This document shows positions 21,387 to 29,340 of a DNA stretch of 64,000 nt, in pieces. Each line of letters starts with the position of its first letter. The stretch's first letter is position 1. The notes under the pieces were generated by a model, which was given only the letters and a program-made list of their open reading frames with translations, did no database searches and had not been told where the DNA came from. This DNA is from Saccharothrix algeriensis (GTDB lineage: Bacteria; Actinomycetota; Actinomycetes; Mycobacteriales; Pseudonocardiaceae). The stretch spans positions 3,320,001-3,384,000 of the forward strand of contig NZ_JAFBCL010000001.1 of the NCBI RefSeq assembly GCF_016907655.1, read 5' to 3'. The position numbers and the translations under genes are program-made.

Positions 21387-22136
21387 GTGGACAAGGTGTT
21401 CAAGGCGCTGGCCGACGAGACCCGCCGCCTCCTGCTCGACCGGCTGCGCGAGGAGAACGGCCAGACGCTCGGCGAGCTGTGCGCCCGGCTGGGCATGACC
21501 CGCCAGTCCGCGTCCCAGCACCTGAGGGTGCTGGAAGCCGCGAACCTGATCACCACCGCCCGCCGGGGGCGGGAGAAGCTGCACTACCTCAACCCGGTGC
21601 CGCTGAACGAGGTCCAGGAGCGGTGGATCGAGCGGTTCGAACAGCCCCGGCTGCGGGCGCTGAGTGCGATCAAACGACAGGCGGAGGCCGCGATGAAGCC
21701 CGGTTTCGTGTACGTGACCTACATCGGGAGCACCCCGGAGGAGGTCTGGAAGGCGCTCACCGACGCCGACCTGACCGCCGCCTACTGGGGCCACCACAAC
21801 ATCTCGGACTGGCAGGCCGGTTCGACCTGGGCGCACCGCCGCGCGGACGGCTCGGGGGTGGACGACGTCGTGGGCGAGGTGCTGGAGGCCGACCCGCCGC
21901 ACCGGCTGGTGACGACGTGGCGCGACCCGGCGGACCCGGCCGCGGCGTCCACCGTGACCTTCCTGGTCCAGGCCCACGGCGACGTCGTCCGGCTCACGGT
22001 GACCCACGAGGGCCTGGAGGGCGCCGAGCGGGCCCAGGTCGCCGCCGGCTGGCCGGCCGTGCTGTCCAACCTGAAGTCGCTGCTGGAGACCGGTCGCGCC
22101 CTGCCCCTGCCGCCGTGGGAGATGCCGGACGCGTGA
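21387..22136 (+). CDS. ArsR-family regulator fused to SRPBCC/AHSA1 domain
   Basis: 249-residue fusion. Residues about 1-95 are an ArsR winged helix (DKVFKALADETRRLLLDRL, CARLGMTRQSASQHLRVLE, RRGREKLHYLNPVPLNEV). Residues about 105-245 are an activator-of-Hsp90-like SRPBCC domain (VTYIGSTPEEVWKALTDADLTAAYWG). It lacks the cysteine metal sites of true arsenic sensors, so it probably senses a small hydrophobic ligand or acts on cofactor chemistry. Start GTG 21387 fits the promoter; GTG 21381 is possible. The palindrome in its own promoter implies autoregulation. Confidence 0.85.
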   Translation: MDKVFKALADETRRLLLDRLREENGQTLGELCARLGMTRQSASQHLRVLEAANLITTARRGREKLHYLNPVPLNEVQERWIERFEQPRLRALSAIKRQAEAAMKPGFVYVTYIGSTPEEVWKALTDADLTAAYWGHHNISDWQAGSTWAHRRADGSGVDDVVGEVLEADPPHRLVTTWRDPADPAAASTVTFLVQAHGDVVRLTVTHEGLEGAERAQVAAGWPAVLSNLKSLLETGRALPLPPWEMPDA

Positions 22137-22186
22137 CCCCGATCGAGTGACCGGCGAAGAATCCCCGATCGGATTACCTTGTCGTC

Positions 22187-23188
22187 GTGCTCTACGCGAT
22201 CGCCGCCGTGGTGTCGGCCGTCTTCTTCGCCCTCGGCGTGCGCCGCGACCGGCGTCGGGTGGCCAACGCCGTGTGGCTGGGCCTGACCCTGGTGTCCGGG
22301 TTCCTGTGGGTGGTGTCGCGCGACGACCTGCCGGAGTGGCTCGACGACGCCATCGGGGCCGCGGTCCTGGTGGCGCTGCTGCTCGCGGGCCTGGTGCTGC
22401 CGGTCGCGCTGGTCGTCAACGGCGTGGTGATGCTCCGCCGCGAGGGCCGCGGCCTGGCGAACCTGCTGTCGCTGCTCACGGGCCTGGCGATCCTCGCGCT
22501 GGTGGTGGTGTTCGGGTTCGCCCTGGCCGACGACCGGACGTGGGTGCACGCCGTGGTCGGGTCGCTGGTGATCGTGGCGGCCTACGTGGCGTTCCTGTTC
22601 GTCAGCCTGCTGCTGTACTCGGTCTTCTACGGCAAGACGGGCCGCCGCACCGGCTTCGACGCCGTGATCGTCCTCGGCGCGGGCCTCCGCGGCGACCGCG
22701 TCCCGCCCCTGCTGGCCGCCCGCCTGGACCGGGCCGCTGCCGTCTTCCACCGGGAGGCGGCGGCGGGCCACACCCCGCTGGTCGTGGTGTCCGGCGGCCA
22801 GGGCGCGGACGAGGACGTGACCGAGGCGGCGGCGATGCGCCGCTACCTGCTGGGCAGCGGCGTGCCGGAGGACCGGATCGCCCTGGAGGACCGGGCGACC
22901 ACCACCGAGGAGAACCTGATCTACAGCCGCGCCCTGCTGGCCGACCGGGGCCACACGGGGCGGGTGGTGGCGGTGACCAACAACTACCACGTGTTCCGGA
23001 CGGCCGTGCTCGCGCGCCGGCTGCGGATGCGCCTGGAGGTCATCGGCTCGCACACCGCGTGGTACTTCCTGCCCAGCGCCTTCCTGCGCGAGTTCGTGGC
23101 CCTGCTGGCGCGCCGCCCGGTCGTGCACGCGCTGGTGTGCGGGACGTTCGTGGGGCTGTACCTGGCCGTGCTGTCGCTGATCACCTAG
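22187..23188 (+). CDS. YdcF/DUF218 family membrane protein
   Basis: 333 residues: about five N-terminal membrane helices (1-160), then a DUF218 domain (DAVIVLGAGLRGDRVPPLLAARLDRA, VVVSGGQGADEDVTEAAAM, EDRATTTEENLIYSRALL, VTNNYHVFRTAVLARRL), and a last helix near the C-terminus. Relatives include SanA/ElyC, linked to envelope integrity, and YdcF, which binds S-adenosylmethionine. Start GTG 22187 lies close after a TACCTT -10, so it is likely leaderless. Function in this organism is unknown. Confidence 0.85.
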   Translation: MLYAIAAVVSAVFFALGVRRDRRRVANAVWLGLTLVSGFLWVVSRDDLPEWLDDAIGAAVLVALLLAGLVLPVALVVNGVVMLRREGRGLANLLSLLTGLAILALVVVFGFALADDRTWVHAVVGSLVIVAAYVAFLFVSLLLYSVFYGKTGRRTGFDAVIVLGAGLRGDRVPPLLAARLDRAAAVFHREAAAGHTPLVVVSGGQGADEDVTEAAAMRRYLLGSGVPEDRIALEDRATTTEENLIYSRALLADRGHTGRVVAVTNNYHVFRTAVLARRLRMRLEVIGSHTAWYFLPSAFLREFVALLARRPVVHALVCGTFVGLYLAVLSLIT

Positions 23189-23300
23189 GCGGAGCGGTGG
23201 GCTGCCACGAACGCCTGCCAGTCGACCAAGGAGGAGCGATCACCGGACCGGTGGGGTTCCCGGAGACGCGGACGGCTACGGCCCGCCCGGACGAGGCGGT
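23185..23300 (-). pseudogene. Frameshifted DUF397 remnant
   Basis: On the minus strand AVAVRVSGNPTGPVI resembles the DUF397 core AVRDSKDPTGPVL, and in the next frame DRSSLVDWQAFVAAHRSA-stop resembles its usual ending (WRAFVAGV). The two halves are in different frames, so the gene appears broken. Upstream sequence to 23476 has no clear start. DUF397 proteins are small partners of XRE-type regulators in actinomycetes; none is adjacent. The stop codon overlaps the YdcF stop on the other strand. Confidence 0.5.
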
Positions 23301-23337
23301 CCGGCGAGCGGGACAGCCCGGCGGCGTCGAGGTCGAC

Positions 23338-23369
23338 CCGGGTGCGGCTTCGCGGAGTTCCGCACCCGG
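23338..23369. terminator. Hairpin between ydcF and cwlM
   Basis: Perfect 10-bp stem CCGGGTGCGG/CCGCACCCGG with a 12-nt loop in the 288-bp gap between convergent genes. No T-run; a likely cwlM terminator. Apart from this and the DUF397 remnant nothing was recognised in 23189-23476. Confidence 0.6.
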
Positions 23370-23476
23370 CTCACGTCTGCGGGCGGTGGTGGGGCGCCCC
23401 GGGTCCCGCGGCGGCCGGCGCCGGTCGCCCGACCGGTGCGCGAGAGCCGGCCGAGGGGTGCTCCCACCCCGGGGGA

Positions 23477-24628
23477 TCAGCCGGTGGGGCGGACTTGCCC
23501 GATGGTCAGCTCGTGGCGCATCAGGTCGTCCAGGGTGAACGTCCCGGTCGGCTGGTCGTTCTGCCCCAGCAGGTACAGGCGCTTGACCGCCACCAGGATG
23601 CCCTCGGCCACCACGTCCCGGAACGACGGGTTGGCCAGGCGCGCCCGGTCGCCCGCGTTGGTCAGGTAGCCGACCTCGACGCGGACCGCCGTGCACCGCG
23701 TCATGCGGAGCATGTCCCACGTCTTGGGGTGCGTGCGGCAGTCCGGCATCCCCGTGCGCGCCACGATCTCGCGCTGGATGAACCCCGCCAGCGCCTCGCC
23801 GACCGTGGACGACGTGCCGTTGCCGGTGCCGAAGTGGAAGCTCGCCACGCCCGACGCCAGCGGCGACGGGTTGGCGTCGGTGTGCAGGGACAGGATGAGG
23901 TCCGCGCCCGCCTCGTTGGCGAACTTGGCGCGCTCGCCCTCGTCCGGGCAGTGGTGGGGGCCGCGGGTGAGCAGGGCCTCCATGCCGGTCGCCGCCATCT
24001 TGCCCTCGAGCAGCCGCGCGAGGTCGAGCATGACGTCGGCCTCGGCGACCCCGCCGACCACGACGCCGCGGTCCGCGCCGCCGTGCCCCGGGTCGATGAT
24101 GATGCGCTTGCCCGACAGCCTCGGCCCGGCCCGGCGGACCCGCTCCTGCTCGCGCAGGAACACCGGCCGGCCGCCGCGCACCTTCGGCTGGAGCTGCCGC
24201 AGGGCGCGCACCGTGTCGGGACCGCACATCCCGTCCGCGATCAGGCCGTAGTCGCGCTGGAAGCTGCGCAGCGCCAGCTCGGTCTGCTGGCCGAACTCGC
24301 CGTTCGGCCGGCCGGCGTCGTAGCCCAGCTCCAGCAGGCGCTCCTGGAGCGCGAAGACGTCGTCACCCGTCACCGGCTGGGACATCAGGTACGCCAGTGG
24401 GCGGTCGCCCAGTCGGAACGTCGCGTCGCGCAGGGCGCGGTAGGTGGCCGGACCGACGACACCGTCGGTGATCAGACCCCGCTGCTGCTGGAAGGCGCGC
24501 ACGGCGTGCTCGACCGGCAGGTCGAACACCTGCGACGGCTGCGGGTCGGACAGCAGCCCGATCCTCGTCAGCGTGGCCCTGACCTCGGCGACGTCCGGAC
24601 CGAAGTCCCCGCGGCGGAGAAGCGGCAT
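23477..24628 (-). CDS. cwlM: Peptidoglycan amidase-like regulator CwlM
   Basis: 383 residues: two PG_binding_1 repeats (about 10-75 and 85-145; VEHAVRAFQQQRGLITDGVVG, ELALRSFQRDYGLIADGMCG) and an Amidase_3 domain (KRIIIDPGHGGADRG, LSLHTDANPSPLASG, VEVGYLTN). No signal peptide, as in mycobacterial CwlM, a cytoplasmic PknB substrate that activates MurA. The tail QPTGTFTLDDL (359-369) has several threonines and resembles the phosphorylated tail of the mycobacterial protein; that site is inferred. Encoded downstream of trxB-trxA, the mycobacterial order. Confidence 0.92.
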   Translation of the reverse strand: MPLLRRGDFGPDVAEVRATLTRIGLLSDPQPSQVFDLPVEHAVRAFQQQRGLITDGVVGPATYRALRDATFRLGDRPLAYLMSQPVTGDDVFALQERLLELGYDAGRPNGEFGQQTELALRSFQRDYGLIADGMCGPDTVRALRQLQPKVRGGRPVFLREQERVRRAGPRLSGKRIIIDPGHGGADRGVVVGGVAEADVMLDLARLLEGKMAATGMEALLTRGPHHCPDEGERAKFANEAGADLILSLHTDANPSPLASGVASFHFGTGNGTSSTVGEALAGFIQREIVARTGMPDCRTHPKTWDMLRMTRCTAVRVEVGYLTNAGDRARLANPSFRDVVAEGILVAVKRLYLLGQNDQPTGTFTLDDLMRHELTIGQVRPTG

Positions 24629-24752
24629 GTACCCCTCGTTCGCTTAGGCGCCGGCCTGTGCCGACGCTGAACCTGACGCCCTATTGTGCCTTGCTCGCAA
24701 CCGTGGCCCGCGCAGGGCTACAACGAGTGGTTACCCACCTACAAAAGTGTGA

Positions 24753-24780
24753 CCCGTCCGCCTTTAGTTTGACGGACGGG
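24753..24780 (-). terminator. Terminator after trxA
   Basis: On the minus strand CCCGTCCG and CGGACGGG flank a 12-nt A-rich loop, in the 181-bp gap between trxA and cwlM. Leaves cwlM probably needing its own promoter or read-through. Confidence 0.65.
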
Positions 24781-24809
24781 CCACGATTCGGCTCGTTCAG
24801 CCGGGTGGG

Positions 24810-25139
24810 TCAGCCGAGGACGCCGGCCAGGTCGTTGAGCAGAGCCGCCTTCGGCTTGGCGCCGACGATCTGCTTCACCGGCTTGCCGCCCTGGAACAGG
24901 ATCATGGTCGGCACCGACATGATCTGGTAGTCGCGGGCGACCGACGGCTCGGCGTCGATGTCCACCTTAACGATCTTGATCTTGTCGGTGTTCTCGGCCG
25001 CGATCTCCTCCAGGACCGGGGAGACCATCTTGCACGGGCCGCACCAGGTCGCCCAGAACTGGACCAGGACGGGCTTCTCGCTGAGCAGCACGTTGTCGGT
25101 GAAGGTGGACTTCGTCACCGGCATGGTGGCGCCTGCCAT
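24810..25139 (-). CDS. trxA: Thioredoxin
   Basis: 109-residue cytoplasmic thioredoxin with active site WCGPC (residues 32-36), preceding VLVQFWAT and cis-proline loop VPTMILF. Reduces disulfides using electrons from TrxB. Encoded 26 nt after trxB, so one operon is likely. ATG at 25139 with AGGAGA. Confidence 0.97.
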   Translation of the reverse strand: MAGATMPVTKSTFTDNVLLSEKPVLVQFWATWCGPCKMVSPVLEEIAAENTDKIKIVKVDIDAEPSVARDYQIMSVPTMILFQGGKPVKQIVGAKPKAALLNDLAGVLG

Positions 25140-25165
25140 GTTGTTCTCCTCTGTCGAAAGGTTCT

Positions 25166-26158
25166 TCAGCTGGTGGTCACGGGCTCGCCGTAGCCGCCGC
25201 CGACGTGCTCAGCGGTCACCGCGGCTTCCGCGGTGCCGTGCTCTGCCAGCCAGCGCTCGGCGTCGATCGCGGCGGAGCAGCCCGAGCCGGCGGCGGTGAT
25301 CGCCTGCCGGTAGGTGTGGTCCACCAGGTCGCCGGCGGCGAAGACGCCGGCCACGTTCGTGTAGGTGCTCTGCCCCTTGACCTTGACGTAGCCCAGGTCG
25401 TCCACGTCGACCTGACCGCGCACCAGCTCGCTGCGCGGGTCGTGGCCGATGGAGACGAAGAAGCCGGTGAACGGGTGGTCGGTGACCTCACCGGTGCGGG
25501 TGTCGCGGGTCTTGAGGCCGGACATGGTGCCCTCGCCGGCGATCTCGACGACCTCGGCGTTGAGCAGCCACTTGATCTTCTCGTTGGCGCGGGCGCGCTC
25601 CAGCATGATCCGGGAGGCACGGAAGTCCTCCCGTCGGTGGATGATCGTCACCGAACGGGCGAAGCGGGTCAGGAAGGTGGCCTCCTCCATCGCCGAGTCG
25701 CCGCCGCCGACCACCGCGATGTCCTGGTCGCGGAAGAAGAAGCCGTCGCAGGTCGCGCAGGCCGACACGCCGCGGCCCAGCAGCTCCTGCTCGCCGGGGA
25801 CGTGCAGGTAGCGCGGCGCCGCGCCCATGGCGAGGACCACGGCCTTGGCGGCGTAGCGGGAGCCGTTGGCGGTGACGTACTTGACGTCGCCCTCCAGCTC
25901 GACCTCTTCCACGTCCTCGGCGCGCAGCTCGGCGCCGAAGCGCTTGGCCTGCTCCCGCATCTGCTCCATCAGCTCGGGACCGTTGATCCCGTCGCGGAAG
26001 CCGGGGTAGTTCTCGACTTCGGTCGTGGTCATGAGCGCGCCGCCGTACTGCGAGCCCTCGAACACCAGGGGTTCGAGCTGGGCACGCGCCGCGTAGACCG
26101 CCGCGGTGTAACCGGCGGGCCCCGATCCCACGATGATCAGGTTCCGAACGTCCGACAC
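25166..26158 (-). CDS. trxB: Thioredoxin reductase
   Basis: 330-residue FAD enzyme that passes NADPH electrons to thioredoxin. FAD site [18 protein letters not shown], redox pair CATC (Cys134, Cys137), NADPH site [16 protein letters not shown] and C-terminal [23 protein letters not shown]. First gene of trxB-trxA. A SigR/SigH-type promoter (GGAAT-N18-GTT) lies 47-72 nt upstream, predicting induction by thiol-oxidative stress. Confidence 0.97.
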   Translation of the reverse strand: MSDVRNLIIVGSGPAGYTAAVYAARAQLEPLVFEGSQYGGALMTTTEVENYPGFRDGINGPELMEQMREQAKRFGAELRAEDVEEVELEGDVKYVTANGSRYAAKAVVLAMGAAPRYLHVPGEQELLGRGVSACATCDGFFFRDQDIAVVGGGDSAMEEATFLTRFARSVTIIHRREDFRASRIMLERARANEKIKWLLNAEVVEIAGEGTMSGLKTRDTRTGEVTDHPFTGFFVSIGHDPRSELVRGQVDVDDLGYVKVKGQSTYTNVAGVFAAGDLVDHTYRQAITAAGSGCSAAIDAERWLAEHGTAEAAVTAEHVGGGYGEPVTTS

Positions 26159-26204
26159 CCTCGACCTCCGTTAGTCGTGACAGGCATGGGCCTGCACTGC
26201 CTTC

Positions 26205-26230
26205 AACGGATCGTAGGATGCCGTGATTCC
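26205..26230 (-). promoter_or_regulatory. SigR/SigH-type promoter of trxBA
   Basis: On the minus strand GGAAT (26230-26226), exactly 18 bp, then GTT (26207-26205). This matches the consensus of the redox-stress sigma factor SigR/SigH, and trxBA is its textbook target in Streptomyces and mycobacteria. Transcription would start near 26197. Confidence 0.8.
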
Positions 26231-26251
26231 ACGGCCTTCGGGTGAGGTGGG

Positions 26252-26983
26252 CTACTCCGGGGTGATGTTGCTCTTCGCCAGTACGCCGTTCGGGTTATCG
26301 GGACCACACGTCTCGGGGTCGAGCACGACGATCTGGAACGCACCGGGCCGGCCGCCGGGCAGGATCGCCATCACCGCGTCGCGGTCGTCCAGCGCGATCG
26401 GGCTGACGCCCAGCGGCTTGGAGCCGACGATGTCCCCGCCCCTCAGGCAGCCCGCCAGCTTGTCCTGGTTCTCCAGCGGGCCGTAGTTCTGCGCCTTGAG
26501 CACGTCGCCGAAGACCGGTCCGAAGTCGTTGCCCTTCACGGCGAGCCGCGGCGCGGTGACCGGCGTGTCGCCGGGGGTCGGCAGCGCCTGGTCGTCACCG
26601 GGGGCCGACCTGGTGTCCGGCTGCGTCGACACGACCACCACGCCGACCGCGACGGCCGCGGCGGCGAGCAGCCCCGCGCCCCAGCCCAGGTGCTTGCGCC
26701 GGCGCCGGGCGGCGAGGTCGACCACGGGCGCGGCGGGCCGGGCCTCCTCCGCGAGGGCCGCGTCGATCCGGTCCGCGACCTCGCGCGGCATCGGGATCGG
26801 GGGCAGTCCCCGCAGGTCCTCCAGCGTGGCGTCGAGCGCGGCCAGGACCTGCCGGGCCTCGGGGTCGTTCGCGACGACCTCCCGCAGCTCGGCCTCGGTC
26901 CGCGGGTCCAACGCGCCCGCGTGCAGTTCCGCCAGCAGGTCGACGGACCACGGCGGCCCGGAGCGCCGCGCATTGCCGGTCAT
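26252..26983 (-). CDS. Putative SigM anti-sigma factor, membrane-anchored
   Basis: 243 residues: a cytoplasmic N-terminal part (about 1-90, SVDLLAELHAGALDPRTEAEL), one transmembrane helix (about 98-120, GAGLLAAAAVAVGVVVV) after a basic KRRRRK-like stretch, and an extracytoplasmic C-terminal domain (GDVLKAQNYGPLENQDKLAGCL, CGPDNPNGVLAKSNI) with two cysteines. ATG 26983 overlaps the sigM stop (ATGA). Position corresponds to mycobacterial Rv3912, the SigM anti-sigma factor. No zinc-binding ZAS motif is evident. Confidence 0.8.
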   Translation of the reverse strand: MTGNARRSGPPWSVDLLAELHAGALDPRTEAELREVVANDPEARQVLAALDATLEDLRGLPPIPMPREVADRIDAALAEEARPAAPVVDLAARRRRKHLGWGAGLLAAAAVAVGVVVVSTQPDTRSAPGDDQALPTPGDTPVTAPRLAVKGNDFGPVFGDVLKAQNYGPLENQDKLAGCLRGGDIVGSKPLGVSPIALDDRDAVMAILPGGRPGAFQIVVLDPETCGPDNPNGVLAKSNITPE

Positions 26984-27597
26984 CGTTCCTCCAACTGACG
27001 TCCCTGTTGCACCTGCACATCGGTCACTGGGACGTTCGCATCTGCACTCCGGTTCCGGAGGTGACCCAGAATCTTGGCCAGCTTCGCGCGACCGCGGGCG
27101 CACCGCGACTTCACCGTGCCCTCGGCGATCCCCAGCAGCGCGGCCGTCTCGGCGACCGAGTAGCCCTCCACGTCGACCAGCACGATGGGCGCCCGCTGCT
27201 CCTCCGGCAGCTCCGCCAGCGCGTCCTGGACGACCAGCCGCGTCTCCCGCTCGGCCATCGCGTCGCGCGGCGCGACCGGCTCGCCCGGCCCGGCCTCCGG
27301 CAGCGGCACGGTGGGCCGGGTCTGCCGCCTGCGCATCCGGTCCAGGCAGGCGTTGACCACTATTCGGTGCAGCCAGGTGGTCACCTGCGACTCGGCGCGG
27401 AAGCTCCCGGCGGCCCGGAAGGCGGAGATGAACGCCTCCTGCAGGGCGTCCGCCGCCTCTTCGGGATCGCGCAGCGTCCGGAGCGCCACCGCCCACAACC
27501 GGTCCCGGTGCCGTTTCACCAACTCCGAGAACGCGTGCGGGTCGCCCGCGGCATGAGCCGCGATGAGGTCTGCGTCCGAGCTGGCTGCGGCGGTCAC
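26980..27597 (-). CDS. sigM: ECF RNA polymerase sigma factor SigM
   Basis: 205-residue ECF sigma factor. Region 2 (about 15-80: DPHAFSELVKRHRDRLWAVALR, DALQEAFISAFRAAGSFR, VTTWLHRIVVNACLDRMRR) and region 4 (about 130-180: LPEEQRAPIVLVDVEGYSVA, LLGIAEGTVKSRCARGRAKL). GTG start at 27597. Upstream of its putative anti-sigma gene and the trx operon, as in mycobacteria. The 179-bp gap upstream (27598-27776) showed no convincing promoter. Confidence 0.92.
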   Translation of the reverse strand: MTAAASSDADLIAAHAAGDPHAFSELVKRHRDRLWAVALRTLRDPEEAADALQEAFISAFRAAGSFRAESQVTTWLHRIVVNACLDRMRRRQTRPTVPLPEAGPGEPVAPRDAMAERETRLVVQDALAELPEEQRAPIVLVDVEGYSVAETAALLGIAEGTVKSRCARGRAKLAKILGHLRNRSADANVPVTDVQVQQGRQLEER

Positions 27598-27776
27598 GGT
27601 GAGAGGGTATCGGCACCGGCCAGGGATACGCCGATCACCCGTTCAGGCTATGAGCAGGCACGGTCCGCCACCGTCCGGCGCGGGCCGCCACTCCCCCGGA
27701 CCGACTTCGGGCCGCCTGCGGGTCGCTTCCGGGCAGCCCCCGGTCACCCCTCGGCCACTCCCCCGGGACGGCCCCG

Positions 27777-29303
27777 CTACTGCGCCCGCGTGTAGACCAG
27801 TTCGGCGATCTCCGACTTGTTGTTCCGCTCGCCGCCCGCCAGCTTCGTCACCCAGACGAGGACGTGCCCGGTCGGCTCGTGGTCGTCCAGCTGGATCTGC
27901 GTCTGCCCGCCCGTCAGGGTCGCGGTCGCGACGACCTTCGTCTCCTCCAGCGGCGCGCCGTCCGAGGCGGCCACCCGCACCTCCACGACGGTGCCCTCGC
28001 TCGGCGACGTGACGGTGATCGACGCCAGCTTCACCGGCTCGGCGAAGGACGCCATCAGCCCGATGCCCGGCTTGAGCGCCGGGAACGGCTGGAAGTAGTT
28101 CTCCGTCTGCCAGACCGTCGTCGGGTCGTTGTCGACCGCCCGGCTCGCCCGGTTGGCGTTGTCCGGCTGGTTCGTCACGTCGTAGACGCCGACCTGCGCC
28201 GGCTGCACCGGACCCGCCGGCGCGGTCGCGGGCGGCGCGGGCTGGCCGGAGGCCGCCGGTTGGCTGGACTGGCCGATGACCACCGTCGGACCGCCGCCCT
28301 TGGTCGGCTCGTCGCTGAAGAAGCTCACGATCTGCACGCCCAGCCAGGCGACGACGGCCAGCGTCGCGACCGCCAGCACCGCCACGCTGATCATCAGCTT
28401 GCGCCGGTGGCCCCGGCCGCTCTCCGGCCGCTGCGTCGTCCACACCGCGCCGTCGTCGGCCGCCTCGGTCACCGGCTTGATCAGCGCCGTCTGCGCCTCG
28501 GACTCGGCGATCCGGTCGAGCACCTGCAGGATCGCCGCCGAGGTCCGGATGCCGCCGACGCTGGTGTCCTCCAGCGAGCGCACCGCCACCGACGACAGCT
28601 CGTGCGGCACGTGCGGGTGCAGCGCGCTCGGCGCGACCACCGCGCCGTCCGGCCCCGTCGGCGCCACCGGCACGTCCGGCGGGCCGCCGGGCAGCGCCCA
28701 CCGCCCGGTCAGCAGCAGGTAGAGGATCGCGCCCAGGCCCTTGACGTCGTCGCGCGCGATCGCGTCCGGCCGGGGGCCCGGGAAGGCCAGCCGCAGCCTG
28801 CCGTCGGACGTGACCCGGATGCGCAGCGGGTGGTCGGCGCCCAGCACCAGGCCCGCGTGGTGCGCGCCCTCGATGGCCGCGCCCAGCGGCTCCAGCAGCC
28901 GGGTCGCCGCGCCCGCCGGCAGCGGGCCCTCGGCGACCAGGTCCATCAGGTCCGTGCCCTGGGTCCACTCGGCGACGACCATGCCGAGGATGCCCTCCTC
29001 GAACCTGATCCCCGAGCCCGGCGTCAGCACGTCGATCACCCGGGCCACGCCGGGGTGCGTGAAGCTGGCCGCGTGCATCGCCCGCTCGACGGTCCGCTTG
29101 GCCCGCGTCAGCGCCGCCGGGTCGGCCGGGTTGCCGACCAGGACCGTCAGCGCCACGTCGCGGTTGAGCTGCCCGTCGCGCGCGCGCCACAGGTGGGCGT
29201 CGCAGCGCCGGTCGACGCCGGACCGCGCGAGCAGCCGGTAGCGGCCGTCGCCGATGACCCCGCCGGGCACCAGCGAGGTGTTCTGGATCGGGCCGCCGCT
29301 CAC
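27777..29303 (-). CDS. Membrane pseudokinase with extracellular sugar-binding-like domain
   Basis: 508 residues matching the C-terminal half of mycobacterial MviN/Rv3910, here a separate gene. An N-terminal protein-kinase-like domain (about 20-270, YRLLARSGVDRRCDAHLWRA) lacks the ATP lysine (VALTVL), HRD and DFG motifs, so it is a pseudokinase. A transmembrane helix (about 300-325, LMISVAVLAVATLAVVAWLG) and a Pro/Ala linker lead to a discoidin-like extracellular domain (RAVDNDPTTVWQTENYFQPF). In mycobacteria the pseudokinase, when phosphorylated by PknB, binds FhaA and regulates lipid II flipping. Encoded 37 nt after murJ. Confidence 0.88.
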   Translation of the reverse strand: MSGGPIQNTSLVPGGVIGDGRYRLLARSGVDRRCDAHLWRARDGQLNRDVALTVLVGNPADPAALTRAKRTVERAMHAASFTHPGVARVIDVLTPGSGIRFEEGILGMVVAEWTQGTDLMDLVAEGPLPAGAATRLLEPLGAAIEGAHHAGLVLGADHPLRIRVTSDGRLRLAFPGPRPDAIARDDVKGLGAILYLLLTGRWALPGGPPDVPVAPTGPDGAVVAPSALHPHVPHELSSVAVRSLEDTSVGGIRTSAAILQVLDRIAESEAQTALIKPVTEAADDGAVWTTQRPESGRGHRRKLMISVAVLAVATLAVVAWLGVQIVSFFSDEPTKGGGPTVVIGQSSQPAASGQPAPPATAPAGPVQPAQVGVYDVTNQPDNANRASRAVDNDPTTVWQTENYFQPFPALKPGIGLMASFAEPVKLASITVTSPSEGTVVEVRVAASDGAPLEETKVVATATLTGGQTQIQLDDHEPTGHVLVWVTKLAGGERNNKSEIAELVYTRAQ

Positions 29304-29340
29304 GCGCCCGAGCGTACGGGAATCCGCTCCGCGGGCGCGC

